NCBI RefSeq assembly: GCF_963682185.1
Contig: NZ_OY821667.1
Location: 1,594,109 to 1,658,108, forward strand
Direction: 5' to 3'
Origin: an uncultured Cohaesibacter sp.
GTDB taxonomy: Bacteria; Pseudomonadota; Alphaproteobacteria; Rhizobiales; Cohaesibacteraceae
Length of the DNA stretch: 64,000 bases
How positions within the stretch are numbered: position 1 is the stretch's first letter; every line of letters starts with the position of its first letter. This document shows, piece after piece, positions 17,697 through 27,136 of this stretch. The notes under the pieces are model-generated. The model saw only the letters and a list, made by a program, of their open reading frames with translations. It had not been told where the DNA came from and did no database searches. Made by a program: the position numbers and the translations under genes.

Positions 17697-18237
17697 GGCT
17701 CTCATATGCATGAGCACGGCGGCAAGGTCAATCACCTAACGGCTCGCCCCCTTCAAGAGCCCGACAACAGCATTTGAAAAGACTGGATTTTCCGCCCGAA
17801 ACCGGCCCGAAGCGTACCAAACAACAATCGATACCGCAGCGCAACAAAGTCTGCTCGCGCGGCTTCGCGCATGCAAAACAAAGCTTCAAAATTAGACTTT
17901 CCTACAAATAAAACTAAAGTAAAAAGACCAATCAAAACCGTCCATCCGACCCAACACTTCAGTATAAATCCCTTTTACACATCAAGAGACTAAAGGATAA
18001 AGGAATTATACGAAACATCAATTGAATTACCCCACCCTCTCATTTTAGATCACAGCAAGGATAGATGCCTATATTCAGGTTATCTGTGTCTTACAACTCA
18101 TAGGGTCTTGTCATAAGTCGGAACAAAAATGTCGCAGTGCAGCTGAGGAACTCTACCGAAACAGACATAGCCGTCCAAAACAGACCTTTCAGAATGGAAC
18201 ATGAGCCGCAGAGCGGTTCAGCACCATGGGGGGAAAT
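17697..18237. other. Intergenic region upstream of the symporter pair
   Basis: About 540 bases, AT-rich from 17890 to 18060, separate the divergent pseudouridine synthase and symporter genes. It should hold both promoters. I see no coding frame, tRNA, or clear regulator site; the AT-rich part is the likeliest promoter zone. Confidence 0.5.
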
Positions 18238-18498
18238 ATGACCGAGAATACTGACTCCGGACATGCCTATTGGAAAGCCAACCTGAATCTGATCGCGATC
18301 TGCCTTGTCATCTGGTTCATCGCATCCTTCGGGTTTGGTCTGCTTCTTCGTCCTGCCCTCTCCGGCATCGCGGTCGGTGGATCCGACCTGGGATTCTGGT
18401 TCGCCCAGCAGGGCTCAATCTGGGTCTTTTTGGGACTCATCTTCTTCTATGCGGTTCGCATGAATGCGATCGACAAGAAATTCGGCGTTGAAGAATAA
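18238..18498 (+). CDS. DUF4212 small subunit of sodium/solute symporter
   Basis: This 86-residue protein has two membrane segments (about 17-42 and 55-77) and the DUF4212 pattern AYWKANLNLI and LRPALSG with a final FYAVRMNAIDKKFGV. DUF4212 proteins are encoded directly before sodium:solute symporters of the VC_2705 subfamily and are regarded as their small subunit. I start at ATG 18238, since GGGGGGAAAT precedes it; an ATG four codons upstream would contain that site. The symporter follows after 20 bases. Confidence 0.93.
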   Translation: MTENTDSGHAYWKANLNLIAICLVIWFIASFGFGLLLRPALSGIAVGGSDLGFWFAQQGSIWVFLGLIFFYAVRMNAIDKKFGVEE

Positions 18499-18518
18499 GG
18501 AACGAGAGAGGCTAGACT

Positions 18519-20291
18519 ATGGATCTTCAAACTCTTACCTACATCGTTGTGGGCGCGTCCTTTGCGCTTTACATCGGGATTGCCTTCTGGGCACGCGCCG
18601 GATCGACCGGTGAATTCTATGCCGCCGGTCGCGGCGTCCATCCGGTTGCCAACGGCATGGCAACGGCGGCTGACTGGATGTCGGCTGCATCCTTCATCTC
18701 CATGGCGGGTCTGATTGCCTTCAACGGCTATGGCGCATCGGTGTTCCTGATGGGCTGGACCGGCGGTTATGTGCTTCTCGCCATGCTTCTGGCACCTTAC
18801 CTGCGCAAATTCGGCAAATTCACCGTGCCGGAATTCATCGGTGACCGCTTCTATTCTTCCACCGCACGCATCGTGGCCGTGGCCTGCCTCATCATCTGCT
18901 CGATCACTTATGTTATCGGCCAGATGAAGGGCGTTGGTGTTGCTTTCTCCCGCTTCCTCGAAGTGGATGCCTCCACCGGCTTGCTGATCGGTACCGCAAT
19001 CGTGTTCCTTTACGCGGTTCAGGGCGGCATGAAGGGCATCACCTACACCCAGATCGCCCAATATTGCGTTCTGATCCTTGCCTACACCATTCCGGCAATC
19101 TTCATCTCCATGGAACTGACCGGCAACTTCCTGCCGCAGGTCGGCCTGTTCTCCGACCATGTTTCCGGCACCCCGCTGCTCACCAAGCTTGATCAGGTGG
19201 TGACCGACCTCGGATTTGGCGAATATACCGCCTTCACATCCAACCCGCTCAACATGTTCATGTATACCATGTCCCTGATGATCGGCACCGCAGGTCTGCC
19301 TCATGTAATCATCCGCTTCTTCACCGTGCCGAAGGTTTCCGACGCACGCTGGACAGCTGGCTGGTCTCTGGTCTTCATCGCGATCCTCTACACCACCGCT
19401 CCTGGCGTTGGCGCCATGGCTCGCCTCAATCTGATGGATACCATCCAGACTGGCACCATTGGTGCGGAAGACGGCAACCTGCAATATGAAAACCGTCCAG
19501 ACTGGTTCAAGAACTGGGAAACCACCGGTCTTCTGAAATTCGAAGACAAGAACGGTGACGGTCGCATCCAGTATTACAATGACAAATCCGCAGACTTCCA
19601 AGCGAAAGCCGACGAATTTGGCTGGAAAGGCAACGAGTTGTTCGTGGATCGTGACATCATGGTTCTGGCCAACCCGGAAATCGCCAAACTGCCAAACTGG
19701 GTGATTGCACTGGTCGCAGCCGGTGGTCTTGCCGCCGCGCTCTCCACTGCCGCCGGTCTGTTGATGGCCATTTCGTCAGCCGTTTCTCATGACCTGATGA
19801 AGGGCACCTTCACACCAAACATCACCGAGAAGCAGGAACTGCTCTATGCCCGTATCGCCATGGCCGTTGCCATCGTGATTGCCGCCTATCTCGGCCTCAA
19901 TCCTCCCGGCTTCGCCGCGCAGGTTGTGGCTCTGGCCTTCGGTCTGGCAGCCTCCTCGATCTTCCCGGCTCTGATGATGGGGATTTTCTCCAAACGGGTA
20001 AACTCCAAGGGCGCCATCTTCGGCATGCTGGCCGGTATCCTGTCGACCTTGCTCTACATCTTCATGTATAAGGGCTGGTTCTTCATTCCGGGCACCAACG
20101 TGCTGGCGAACACCACGGAAAATCATTTCCTTGGCATCGCACCAGAAGCATTCGGCACCATTGGAGCGATCATCAACTTCGCAGTTGCCTATGTGGTCTC
20201 CTCCATGTCCGCTGAACCACCCAAGGAGATTCAGGAACTGGTCGAAAGCATCCGCGTGCCAAAAGGCGCAGGCGCTGCGATTGATCACTAA
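18519..20291 (+). CDS. Sodium:solute symporter, VC_2705 subfamily (acetate/monocarboxylate type)
   Basis: This 590-residue inner-membrane protein belongs to the SSS family and most resembles ActP-like acetate/short-chain monocarboxylate permeases. Visible features are GEFYAAGRGVHPVANGMATAAD near residue 32, SFISMAGLIAFNGY, TVPEFIGDRF and multiple membrane segments. A hydrophilic loop of about 80 residues (roughly 300-380, with EDGNLQYENRPDWF) is typical of this subfamily. It works with the DUF4212 subunit encoded just before. A terminator lies downstream, but the next gene, a cNMP/CBS/nucleotidyltransferase protein, commonly accompanies such symporters and may control them. Confidence 0.92.
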   Translation: MDLQTLTYIVVGASFALYIGIAFWARAGSTGEFYAAGRGVHPVANGMATAADWMSAASFISMAGLIAFNGYGASVFLMGWTGGYVLLAMLLAPYLRKFGKFTVPEFIGDRFYSSTARIVAVACLIICSITYVIGQMKGVGVAFSRFLEVDASTGLLIGTAIVFLYAVQGGMKGITYTQIAQYCVLILAYTIPAIFISMELTGNFLPQVGLFSDHVSGTPLLTKLDQVVTDLGFGEYTAFTSNPLNMFMYTMSLMIGTAGLPHVIIRFFTVPKVSDARWTAGWSLVFIAILYTTAPGVGAMARLNLMDTIQTGTIGAEDGNLQYENRPDWFKNWETTGLLKFEDKNGDGRIQYYNDKSADFQAKADEFGWKGNELFVDRDIMVLANPEIAKLPNWVIALVAAGGLAAALSTAAGLLMAISSAVSHDLMKGTFTPNITEKQELLYARIAMAVAIVIAAYLGLNPPGFAAQVVALAFGLAASSIFPALMMGIFSKRVNSKGAIFGMLAGILSTLLYIFMYKGWFFIPGTNVLANTTENHFLGIAPEAFGTIGAIINFAVAYVVSSMSAEPPKEIQELVESIRVPKGAGAAIDH

Positions 20292-20352
20292 AGGCTCTGG
20301 CTGCGAGGATCTCTTGAGGGGCCTCGCGACCTGAAACAAGACAAATAGAGAG

Positions 20353-20381
20353 ATCCCGTCGCACATCGCGGCGGGATTTTT
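20353..20381 (+). terminator. Terminator after the symporter gene
   Basis: ATCCCG-T-CGC pairs with GCG-G-CGGGAT (one T/G wobble) across the loop ACATC and is followed by five T residues. It ends 28 bases before the next start, so it may act as partial termination inside a longer operon. Confidence 0.82.
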
Positions 20382-20409
20382 GTCCGCAAATCAGCCGGAG
20401 ACAGGAAGC

Positions 20410-22251
20410 ATGAGCCTACCGGATTTTGCAGAATTCGCCAGCCACAGGCATCCGTTTGACCTCATCGAGATGAGCCGTCTTGCAGTGCTTGCCCGAAACA
20501 CCCTCAAAATCGAGGTTGCCAAGGGGGAGACCATTTTGTCCGTTGGGCAGAAGGTGGAAGGGCTCTATCTCATCCAGTCTGGCGAAGTGGATCTCATCAC
20601 GCCTGAGGACACACTGCTTCTGCATCTCACGGTGGGCAACTGCTTTGGCGAGCGGGCCATGCTGAGTAATGGCCATGCCCCCAACCGCGCCGTTGCCAAT
20701 CAGGATTGCACCCTGTTTCTCATCCCCAAATCTGAATTTCTCGACCTGACGGAAACCCTGCCGTCTTTTCACGCCTTTTTCGATAGCTCCCTCATCAAAC
20801 GCGCAACCGCCGCAGGGCAGAGCGATTCGACCACCGATCTCATCTCCATCACCATCGGCGCGTTGATGACCCCCGACCCGATCACCATCGGTCCGGACAT
20901 ACCGGTCACGGAAGCTGCACAGTTGATGCGAGCCAAGAATATCTCCTGTCTGTTGATCACCGAAGAGGACCGCCTGATCGGCATCCTGACCACGGGCGAC
21001 ATGGCTCACCGGGTCGTTGCCGCAGGCCTTGGCCTCGATACGCCCGTGCGCGCCATCATGACAGCCGACCCCTTTACGCTGGGGCCTGACGCTCTGGGCT
21101 TTGACGCCCTCCTCTCCATGATGGAACGCACCCACACCCATCTTCCCGTTGTGGCAGACGGCAAGCTGGTCGGCATCCTGACCAACACCAATCTGGTGCA
21201 CCGTCAGGCTGTCTCCGCGCCCTTCCTCATTCGCGACCTGCAACGGCAGGATGATTTTGCAAGCCTTGCAGCCATCGTCGCCAAGGTGCCGCAAATGCTG
21301 GCCCAGCTGGTCGGCTCCGGCGTAGATGCTCACAATATCGGCCGCATCGTCACAAATGTCACCGACAGCCTGACCCGGCGTCTGGTGCAATTGGCTGAAG
21401 AGAAATTTGGCCCCGCTCCCGTGCCCTATCTCTGGCTGGCCTGTGGCTCACAAGGACGGCAGGAGCAGACCGGCGTCTCCGATCAGGACAATTGCCTCAT
21501 TCTGGATGAGGGCTTTATCGAGGCCGAACATGGCACCTATTTCGAACAGTTTGCCCGCTTCGTCTCCGATGGCCTTGATGCAGCAGGCTTCTACTATTGC
21601 CCCGGCGAGATGATGGCCACCAATCCCCGCTGGCGGCAGCCCGTCTCCGTCTGGCGCGGCTATTTCGACAAATGGATCGACCGCCCCGACCCCATGGCCC
21701 AGATGCTGGCCAGTGTCATGTTTGATTTACGCCCCATCACGGGCGATGAAAGCCTCTTTGCCGGCCTTTATCAGGAAACGCTGGAGAAGGCGAAGAAGAA
21801 CAGCATATTCAGGGCGCACATGATCTCCAATTCGCTGGGACACACCCCTCCGCTCAGTTTCTTTCGTGGTTTTGCGCTGATCCGCAAGGGCGAGCATAAG
21901 GACACTGTTGACCTCAAGCTCAATGGTGTCGTGCCGATTGTCGACCTCGCCCGAGCCTATGCCCTGCAAGGGGCGATCACGGCAGCCAACACCCGCGAAC
22001 GTCTCATTCAGGCAAGAGATCAGGGCACCATCAGCCAGGAAGGCGCACAGGGCCTGATCGATGCCTATGACCTCATCGCCACCATACGGCTGGAACATCA
22101 GGCCCGCCAGATCCGCGAGGGCAAGACACCGGACAATTTCCTCGCTCCCGCGAGCCTCAGTGAACTGGAACGCAACCATCTCAAGGATGCTTTCATCATG
22201 ATCAAGACCCAGCAATCCGCCCTTGGTCACGCGCAGGGTGCCAACATCTAG
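20410..22251 (+). CDS. cNMP-binding / CBS pair / DUF294 nucleotidyltransferase-like protein
   Basis: The 613-residue cytoplasmic protein has three parts: a cyclic-nucleotide-binding-like domain (about 10-130, with SGEVDLITPEDTLLLH and GERAMLSNG), a CBS pair (about 150-275, with MTPDPITIGPDIPVTEAAQ and GILTTGDMAHR), and a GlnD-like nucleotidyltransferase domain of DUF294 type with GSQGRQEQTGVSDQDN near residue 345, followed by the DUF294 C-terminal region. The G-S and D-x-D residues of the nucleotidyltransferase fold are kept, so transfer of a nucleotide to a protein or small molecule is possible, though none is established. Start ATG 20410 follows GCCGGAGACAGGAAG. It lies between the symporter and the exonuclease fusion. 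Confidence 0.9.
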   Translation: MSLPDFAEFASHRHPFDLIEMSRLAVLARNTLKIEVAKGETILSVGQKVEGLYLIQSGEVDLITPEDTLLLHLTVGNCFGERAMLSNGHAPNRAVANQDCTLFLIPKSEFLDLTETLPSFHAFFDSSLIKRATAAGQSDSTTDLISITIGALMTPDPITIGPDIPVTEAAQLMRAKNISCLLITEEDRLIGILTTGDMAHRVVAAGLGLDTPVRAIMTADPFTLGPDALGFDALLSMMERTHTHLPVVADGKLVGILTNTNLVHRQAVSAPFLIRDLQRQDDFASLAAIVAKVPQMLAQLVGSGVDAHNIGRIVTNVTDSLTRRLVQLAEEKFGPAPVPYLWLACGSQGRQEQTGVSDQDNCLILDEGFIEAEHGTYFEQFARFVSDGLDAAGFYYCPGEMMATNPRWRQPVSVWRGYFDKWIDRPDPMAQMLASVMFDLRPITGDESLFAGLYQETLEKAKKNSIFRAHMISNSLGHTPPLSFFRGFALIRKGEHKDTVDLKLNGVVPIVDLARAYALQGAITAANTRERLIQARDQGTISQEGAQGLIDAYDLIATIRLEHQARQIREGKTPDNFLAPASLSELERNHLKDAFIMIKTQQSALGHAQGANI

Positions 22252-22413
22252 CCTGTCCTCATACCGGCGTCTAAGCCATTGGGTGGCCTACGAAATGCTG
22301 CCTTATCACAGGGCTGTATTCCGTGTCACAACAAAGCATGGACAGGAATGCCCGTCGCCCTGACGTCAGCGACGCAGCCCCCTTCAAGTTCAACCCGCAA
22401 GGAGCCCTTCTGT

Positions 22414-22935
22414 ATGTTGTTCATTTTGCTTGGAACCTTCATAGCCGGCATCGGCGCAGCGGGGGCAGCCGTCGTCTTCTATAAGTTCATCCTGCGCCGC
22501 CCGCGGCCCAAGGGGGCCATTCCCATTTCCGCCGGTGTTGCCATGATCCTTTTGCAAATCGTGCTCGACTATGGCTGGTATTCCCGCGCAACTGCCGATT
22601 TCGGCGATGATGTCGTGGTTCTACGAACCGCCGAGGGCACAAGCCTGCTGCAACCGCTTTCCTACATTATCCCGCGCACGGACCGCTTCCTTGCCTTGAA
22701 CAAGGCCAGCATGAGAAGCAACGACAATTTGCCCGGCATCAGGCTGGCGGAGTTATTCCAGGCAGAAAAGGATGGCCCGACAACTTCTATCTGGCAGTTG
22801 ATCGATTGTCCGGGCAAGCGCCGCGCCGATTGGACCCACACCATGCCACCGACCATGCAAGACCTTGAGGGGCAAGCCAAATGGTACGCGCTTGAAGAGA
22901 GTGATCCGCTGTTTGAAGCCGCCTGTGAGGACTAG
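22414..22935 (+). CDS. Small membrane protein of unknown function
   Basis: The 173-residue product has two hydrophobic segments (about 1-22, LFILLGTFIAGIGAAGAAVVF, shown in part; and 38-55 around SAGVAMILLQIVL) joined by a basic loop RRPRPKG, then a soluble C-terminal domain. I do not recognise the family. AAGGAG precedes the ATG at 22414; a longer frame exists from 22279 but starts without a ribosome site. It lies between the DUF294 protein and a receiver gene in the same direction and may be a membrane component of that signalling cluster. Confidence 0.72.
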   Translation: MLFILLGTFIAGIGAAGAAVVFYKFILRRPRPKGAIPISAGVAMILLQIVLDYGWYSRATADFGDDVVVLRTAEGTSLLQPLSYIIPRTDRFLALNKASMRSNDNLPGIRLAELFQAEKDGPTTSIWQLIDCPGKRRADWTHTMPPTMQDLEGQAKWYALEESDPLFEAACED

Positions 22936-22973
22936 GACAGAAACGCAATAAGGGAGGGATCTGGGAGGAGCCC

Positions 22974-23339
22974 ATGACGAAATCGATATTGGTGGTGGAT
23001 GATGAACCAACCATGGCCTTTGCGCTTGAGCAGCTCATGAAGGCTGAGGGCTATCAGGTGACAACCGCCAGCAGCGGCCAAAGCGCTTTGGACTGTGCCC
23101 GCAAGGACCACCCGAACCTCATCCTGCTCGATAGCTCCCTGCCAGACAGGGATGGGTATGACATCTGCCAGACCATCCGCAAGGATGGAGGGAACGAAGA
23201 TGTCACTATCATCATGATGAACACATCCAGCCGACCAATCGAGCTGGAAAAGGGGCGGGCCTGCGGCGCGAATGGCGCCCTGACCAAACCTTTCTCGCTC
23301 GCCACGGCGGCAAAGACCATCAAAGACTATCTGACATAG
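22974..23339 (+). CDS. Single-domain response regulator
   Basis: The 121-residue product is a bare receiver domain: acidic pair DD near residue 9-10, phospho-acceptor Asp53 in ILLDSSLPD, a Thr/Ser position in MMNTSS, and the conserved lysine in LTKPF. It has no output domain, so it would work as a phosphate shuttle or by protein contact. GGGAGGAGCCC precedes the ATG. The next gene, 17 bases downstream, encodes a sensor-like protein with a degenerate kinase region, its likely partner. Confidence 0.92.
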   Translation: MTKSILVVDDEPTMAFALEQLMKAEGYQVTTASSGQSALDCARKDHPNLILLDSSLPDRDGYDICQTIRKDGGNEDVTIIMMNTSSRPIELEKGRACGANGALTKPFSLATAAKTIKDYLT

Positions 23340-23356
23340 GCAAGAAACCGGCAACC

Positions 23357-25516
23357 ATGGCACCACCGACAAACAAACTGGAACGACTGAGCCTGAGGCT
23401 TCGCATCTTCTTGTTTTTCGCGCTGATTGCCGCAAGCGCCTTCGTCATCATCACAGCCAGTCTCTATTTTGCCCTTCAGCGTATAGGCCCAGAGGCCACC
23501 CCGCATCTGGTTCTGTTTGGAGGCATTGCCGCCTTCGCCATCCTCTTTGTTACCGGTTGGGTCTGGCAGAAATTCGATCTCAATGTCGCCCAGCCCATCG
23601 AGCATATCTCCAAGGATGTACGCTCCCTCGTCCATGCCGGCGCCTCTCGCGGGATGGATCAGGAAACCGGCAAATATCTCGGCCTGCTCAATCCGGCCAT
23701 CAGAGAAATCACCGACGCGCTGACCGAGGCTCGCGACGAGACGGAAAAGCAGATCGCAGGCGCCACAGAGGAAACCCACAAGCAGACAGCGCGGCTTGAA
23801 AGCGTCATCAGCAATCTTGAGCAGGGTGTGCTGATCTGCTCGCTTGATCACAAGATCACGCTCTATAACAAGCGTGCCCTGAAGATCCTGCATGTATCAG
23901 GCGAAATCGGCCTTGGGCGCTCGCTATTTTCCATTGTCTCGGCGGCCCCTTTTCGCCATGCTCTGGAACGGCTGCGCCACCGCTTACAGGAAGGCCGCGA
24001 CAAGCATCACAGGGAAGGGCTCAGCCAGCTTGTCATCTGCGCTACGGCCGACGGCAAACACACACTGCAAGGCCGTGTCACGCTGTTACTTGACGATGCA
24101 CAACAAAGCCCCACCGGCTTCATTGTGACCTTTGATGACATGACCCGCCAGCTCGCAGACAATGTCGAACGCGACAGCCTTTTACAATCAGCCCTCAGCG
24201 ATCTGCGCCATCCGGCCGCCAATCTTCTGGCCTCGGCTGAAATACTGGCCGGTGACTATGCGCTTGCGCCGGAAGCGCGTCACACCCTTGAAAAAATGCT
24301 GGCAGAAGAAGCCAATAGCCTCTCAACCCGCCTTGAGCAGTATGACAAGCGCTCCCATGACATGCTGACCAGTGCGTGGCCCATGAGTGATGTCTATTCC
24401 TCATCCCTGTTCAACTCGGTCCTGCGACGCAACAGTTCGGAAGACCTGCACCTGACTTGCGAGTTCATTGGCGATCCTGTCTGGCTGCATTGTGATTCCA
24501 TCACCATTGTCGAGCTCATCGAATATGCCCTGCGCAAGGTGGCCGAGATCACCGGACAGAAAGCCTTCCTGCTTCGGGCGAGCGAGCAAGATCGCAAGAT
24601 CTATATCGATCTGCATTGGCATGGAGCACCGCTCAGCGTTGCCGCTATCAATAACTGGCTCGATGATCCGCTTGATCCCGATCTGGGGGGCATCACCAGC
24701 CGCGACGTGCTCCAACGCCACAAATCCGATTTCTGGAGTGCACAGGCTCCCGATGGCACGGCCCATCTGCGCCTGCCGCTCAGTCTTCCCCGCGACCATC
24801 ACACGAACCAGCCACAGGCTGAGCAGATGCTTCTGCTACCCGAGCGGTTGGAATTTTATGATTTCGAGCTGATGGAGCGCAAATATCTCGGCGCCCTCCA
24901 AGACCGTCCCTTGCGGGAGCTGGATTTCGTGGTTTTCGACACAGAGACCACCGGCCTTGATCCCTCTGATGGCGATGAGATCATTTCCATTGCGGGCGTA
25001 CGCATCGTCAACGGGCGGATCATGCATGGCGAAATTTTTGACCAGTATGTTCATCCGGGCCGAAGCATTCCGCCCGCCTCAACCAAAATTCACCATATCA
25101 CCAACGAGATGGTGGCCGATGCACCACCAATTCAAACCATACTGCCCCGCTTTCATTCCTTTGTCAGTGATGCCGTACTCGTGGCGCATAATGCCGCCTT
25201 TGACATGAAATTCCTGTCGCTGAAACAGAATGAAACCGGCATCCGCTTCACCAATCCGGTTCTGGATACCGTGCTGCTCGCCGCCCATCTCCAAGGCCAG
25301 ACAAGCAGCCTGACGCTGGATGCGCTGGCCGAGCAATTCGGCATCGAGATCCCTGCCCAAATGCGCCATACGGCGCTGGGCGACTCGCTGGCAACGGCCG
25401 AGCTCCTGCTCCGCCTGATCGATCTGCTGGAAGCATCTGGCGTCAAAACCCTGCGCGATGCAGTGGCTGCGGAGAAAAAAGCCGAGGCTATCCGCCGCCA
25501 ACAGGCCCGCTATTAA
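23357..25516 (+). CDS. Membrane sensor with degenerate kinase core fused to DEDDh (DnaQ-like) exonuclease
   Basis: The 719-residue protein has two N-terminal membrane segments (about 16-40 and 50-70), a helical linker, a PAS-like region (about 140-260), a histidine-kinase-like region (about 275-480) and a C-terminal exonuclease domain from about 520. The kinase part looks broken: the H-box reads LSDLRHPAANLLAS, and the N-box position reads TIVELIEYALRKV without the usual asparagine. The exonuclease part keeps all DEDDh landmarks: FDTETTGLDP (near 526), HNAAFD (near 611) and HTALGDS (near 671). Such fusions are found near DUF294/symporter genes in proteobacteria. It probably degrades or trims a nucleic acid or nucleotide under signal control (inference). 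Confidence 0.88.
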   Translation: MAPPTNKLERLSLRLRIFLFFALIAASAFVIITASLYFALQRIGPEATPHLVLFGGIAAFAILFVTGWVWQKFDLNVAQPIEHISKDVRSLVHAGASRGMDQETGKYLGLLNPAIREITDALTEARDETEKQIAGATEETHKQTARLESVISNLEQGVLICSLDHKITLYNKRALKILHVSGEIGLGRSLFSIVSAAPFRHALERLRHRLQEGRDKHHREGLSQLVICATADGKHTLQGRVTLLLDDAQQSPTGFIVTFDDMTRQLADNVERDSLLQSALSDLRHPAANLLASAEILAGDYALAPEARHTLEKMLAEEANSLSTRLEQYDKRSHDMLTSAWPMSDVYSSSLFNSVLRRNSSEDLHLTCEFIGDPVWLHCDSITIVELIEYALRKVAEITGQKAFLLRASEQDRKIYIDLHWHGAPLSVAAINNWLDDPLDPDLGGITSRDVLQRHKSDFWSAQAPDGTAHLRLPLSLPRDHHTNQPQAEQMLLLPERLEFYDFELMERKYLGALQDRPLRELDFVVFDTETTGLDPSDGDEIISIAGVRIVNGRIMHGEIFDQYVHPGRSIPPASTKIHHITNEMVADAPPIQTILPRFHSFVSDAVLVAHNAAFDMKFLSLKQNETGIRFTNPVLDTVLLAAHLQGQTSSLTLDALAEQFGIEIPAQMRHTALGDSLATAELLLRLIDLLEASGVKTLRDAVAAEKKAEAIRRQQARY

Positions 25517-25618
25517 CTCTGTTTGGCCCGATCGCACGAAACTCTATTGATCTGGAGCGCCGAATCTGAAAAGTTCGCCGCCGATCTTTCTTTTTCCTCA
25601 CAGGATAATTGTATCACG

Positions 25619-27103
25619 ATGACCGTCAGCATTGATCTGGGGACCATGAAACTGGGCCAGCCGGCCCAAATGGATCTGGAAGAACTGCTGGCCACCCGCC
25701 TTCTGGTGCAGGGCAACTCCGGATCGGGTAAATCCCATCTGTTGCGCCGCATTCTCGAGCAGAGCGCCAAATGGGTTCAGCAGATCATCATTGACCCGGA
25801 AGGGGATTTCGTCACGCTGGCCGAGAAATACGGTCATGCGGTGGTGGATGCTGTCGGCACCGAAGCCGACCTGACCATGATCGCCGCCCGCGTGCGCCAG
25901 CATCGCATCTCCGCTGTGCTCAATCTGGAAGGCCTTGATGCCGACCGCCAGATGCGCGCCGCCTCGGCCTTCCTCAATGGCCTGTTTGATATTGACCGGC
26001 AATATTGGTATCCAGCCATTGTCATCGTCGATGAAGCCCAGCTTTTTGCCCCCGCAGCCGGTGGCGAAGTCAGCGAAGAGGCCCGCCGGTCGTCTCTCGG
26101 CGCCATGACCAACCTCATGTGCCGTGGCCGAAAACGCGGCCTTGCCGGTATCATCGCCACGCAGCGTCTTGCCAAGCTGGCAAAGAACGTCGCCGCCGAA
26201 GCCTCCAACTTCCTGATGGGCCGAACCTTCCTTGATATCGACATGGCTCGCGCTGCCGATCTGCTCGGCCTTGAGCGCCGCCAGGCTGAGACCTTCCGCA
26301 ATCTGGATCGCGGCCAGTTCGTCGCCTTGGGCCCTGCGCTTTACCGCCGCTCGGAAACGGTCACCATCGGCGCAGTGGAAACCTCGGCCCGATCCTCAAG
26401 CCCCAAGCTGATGCCACTGCCCGATGTGCCGCATGACAATATCGACGAACTCCTGTTCAAGCCCGGCTCAGATGAAGACCCAAGACCCGCCATGGCCCCT
26501 CCACCCCCGACCACGGCAGAGGTCATGCAGCAACTGGCCAATCTGAGGCTGGATCGGGAGTTTGGTGGCGAAACCGAGCCGCAACTTGATCTCGACCCTG
26601 GCCTCAGCGCCGAAGAGCGCGAAGCGATTTTGCATAAGATCCTTGCAGATCTTCTGGATGATCCGGATGCCGCCTATCAGCCGGTATCCGTGCTCTATCA
26701 GGATTTTCAGGTGCGCTGCCGCATCGAGAAGACCCTCAAGACAACACCAGATCTGCAGGAATTCCGCCAGCTTCTGGCTGTCGCCCGCGCTGGCGTTGAC
26801 GCAAAGGAAGAAACACTCGACGAAGACCAGTGGAAACAGGCTGGTGTCATTGCCGACCAGTTGCCCGAAGACATGCGCGGGGTGTATCTGCTGCTCGCCA
26901 AGGCTGCCCTTGGCAAGAAGCCCTGCCCCACCAATCTGGAACTGGCTACCGCCTATGGCACCCGCTCGCCTTCTCGCGCACGCTTTCTGCTGACCTATAT
27001 GGAAGAGCGCGGCTATCTGGTTTGCGCCAACGATCTGCGCGGCAACCGCATTGTCACGCTCAAGGATCTGGGCGTCCAGACCGAGCCGGGCAATCCGGAC
27101 TGA
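25619..27103 (+). CDS. HerA/DUF87-like ATPase
   Basis: This 494-residue cytoplasmic protein has the HerA-FtsK superfamily ATPase core: Walker A GNSGSGKS (about 33-40), IDPEGDF after the core strand, Walker B VIVDEAQLF (about 135-143) and TQRLAKL as sensor-like motif. C-terminal to the ATPase is a Pro-rich linker (about 285-300) and a helical domain. HerA proteins pump or unwind DNA with a nuclease partner; the gene for a DEDDh exonuclease ends 102 bases upstream. Many alphaproteobacteria keep this gene singly, so partnership is only a suggestion. The start at 25619 fits the domain best, although the frame stays open upstream to 25523. Confidence 0.85.
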   Translation: MTVSIDLGTMKLGQPAQMDLEELLATRLLVQGNSGSGKSHLLRRILEQSAKWVQQIIIDPEGDFVTLAEKYGHAVVDAVGTEADLTMIAARVRQHRISAVLNLEGLDADRQMRAASAFLNGLFDIDRQYWYPAIVIVDEAQLFAPAAGGEVSEEARRSSLGAMTNLMCRGRKRGLAGIIATQRLAKLAKNVAAEASNFLMGRTFLDIDMARAADLLGLERRQAETFRNLDRGQFVALGPALYRRSETVTIGAVETSARSSSPKLMPLPDVPHDNIDELLFKPGSDEDPRPAMAPPPPTTAEVMQQLANLRLDREFGGETEPQLDLDPGLSAEEREAILHKILADLLDDPDAAYQPVSVLYQDFQVRCRIEKTLKTTPDLQEFRQLLAVARAGVDAKEETLDEDQWKQAGVIADQLPEDMRGVYLLLAKAALGKKPCPTNLELATAYGTRSPSRARFLLTYMEERGYLVCANDLRGNRIVTLKDLGVQTEPGNPD

Positions 27104-27136
27104 GCCCCATGGCAAAATGGTGCAAGAGCCTTAACG

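Noticed and set aside
18447-19601. A 384-codon minus-strand frame opposite the symporter
   Set aside because: It lies wholly inside the SSS symporter gene, is rich in His, Gly and Asp as expected for an antisense shadow, and matches no family.
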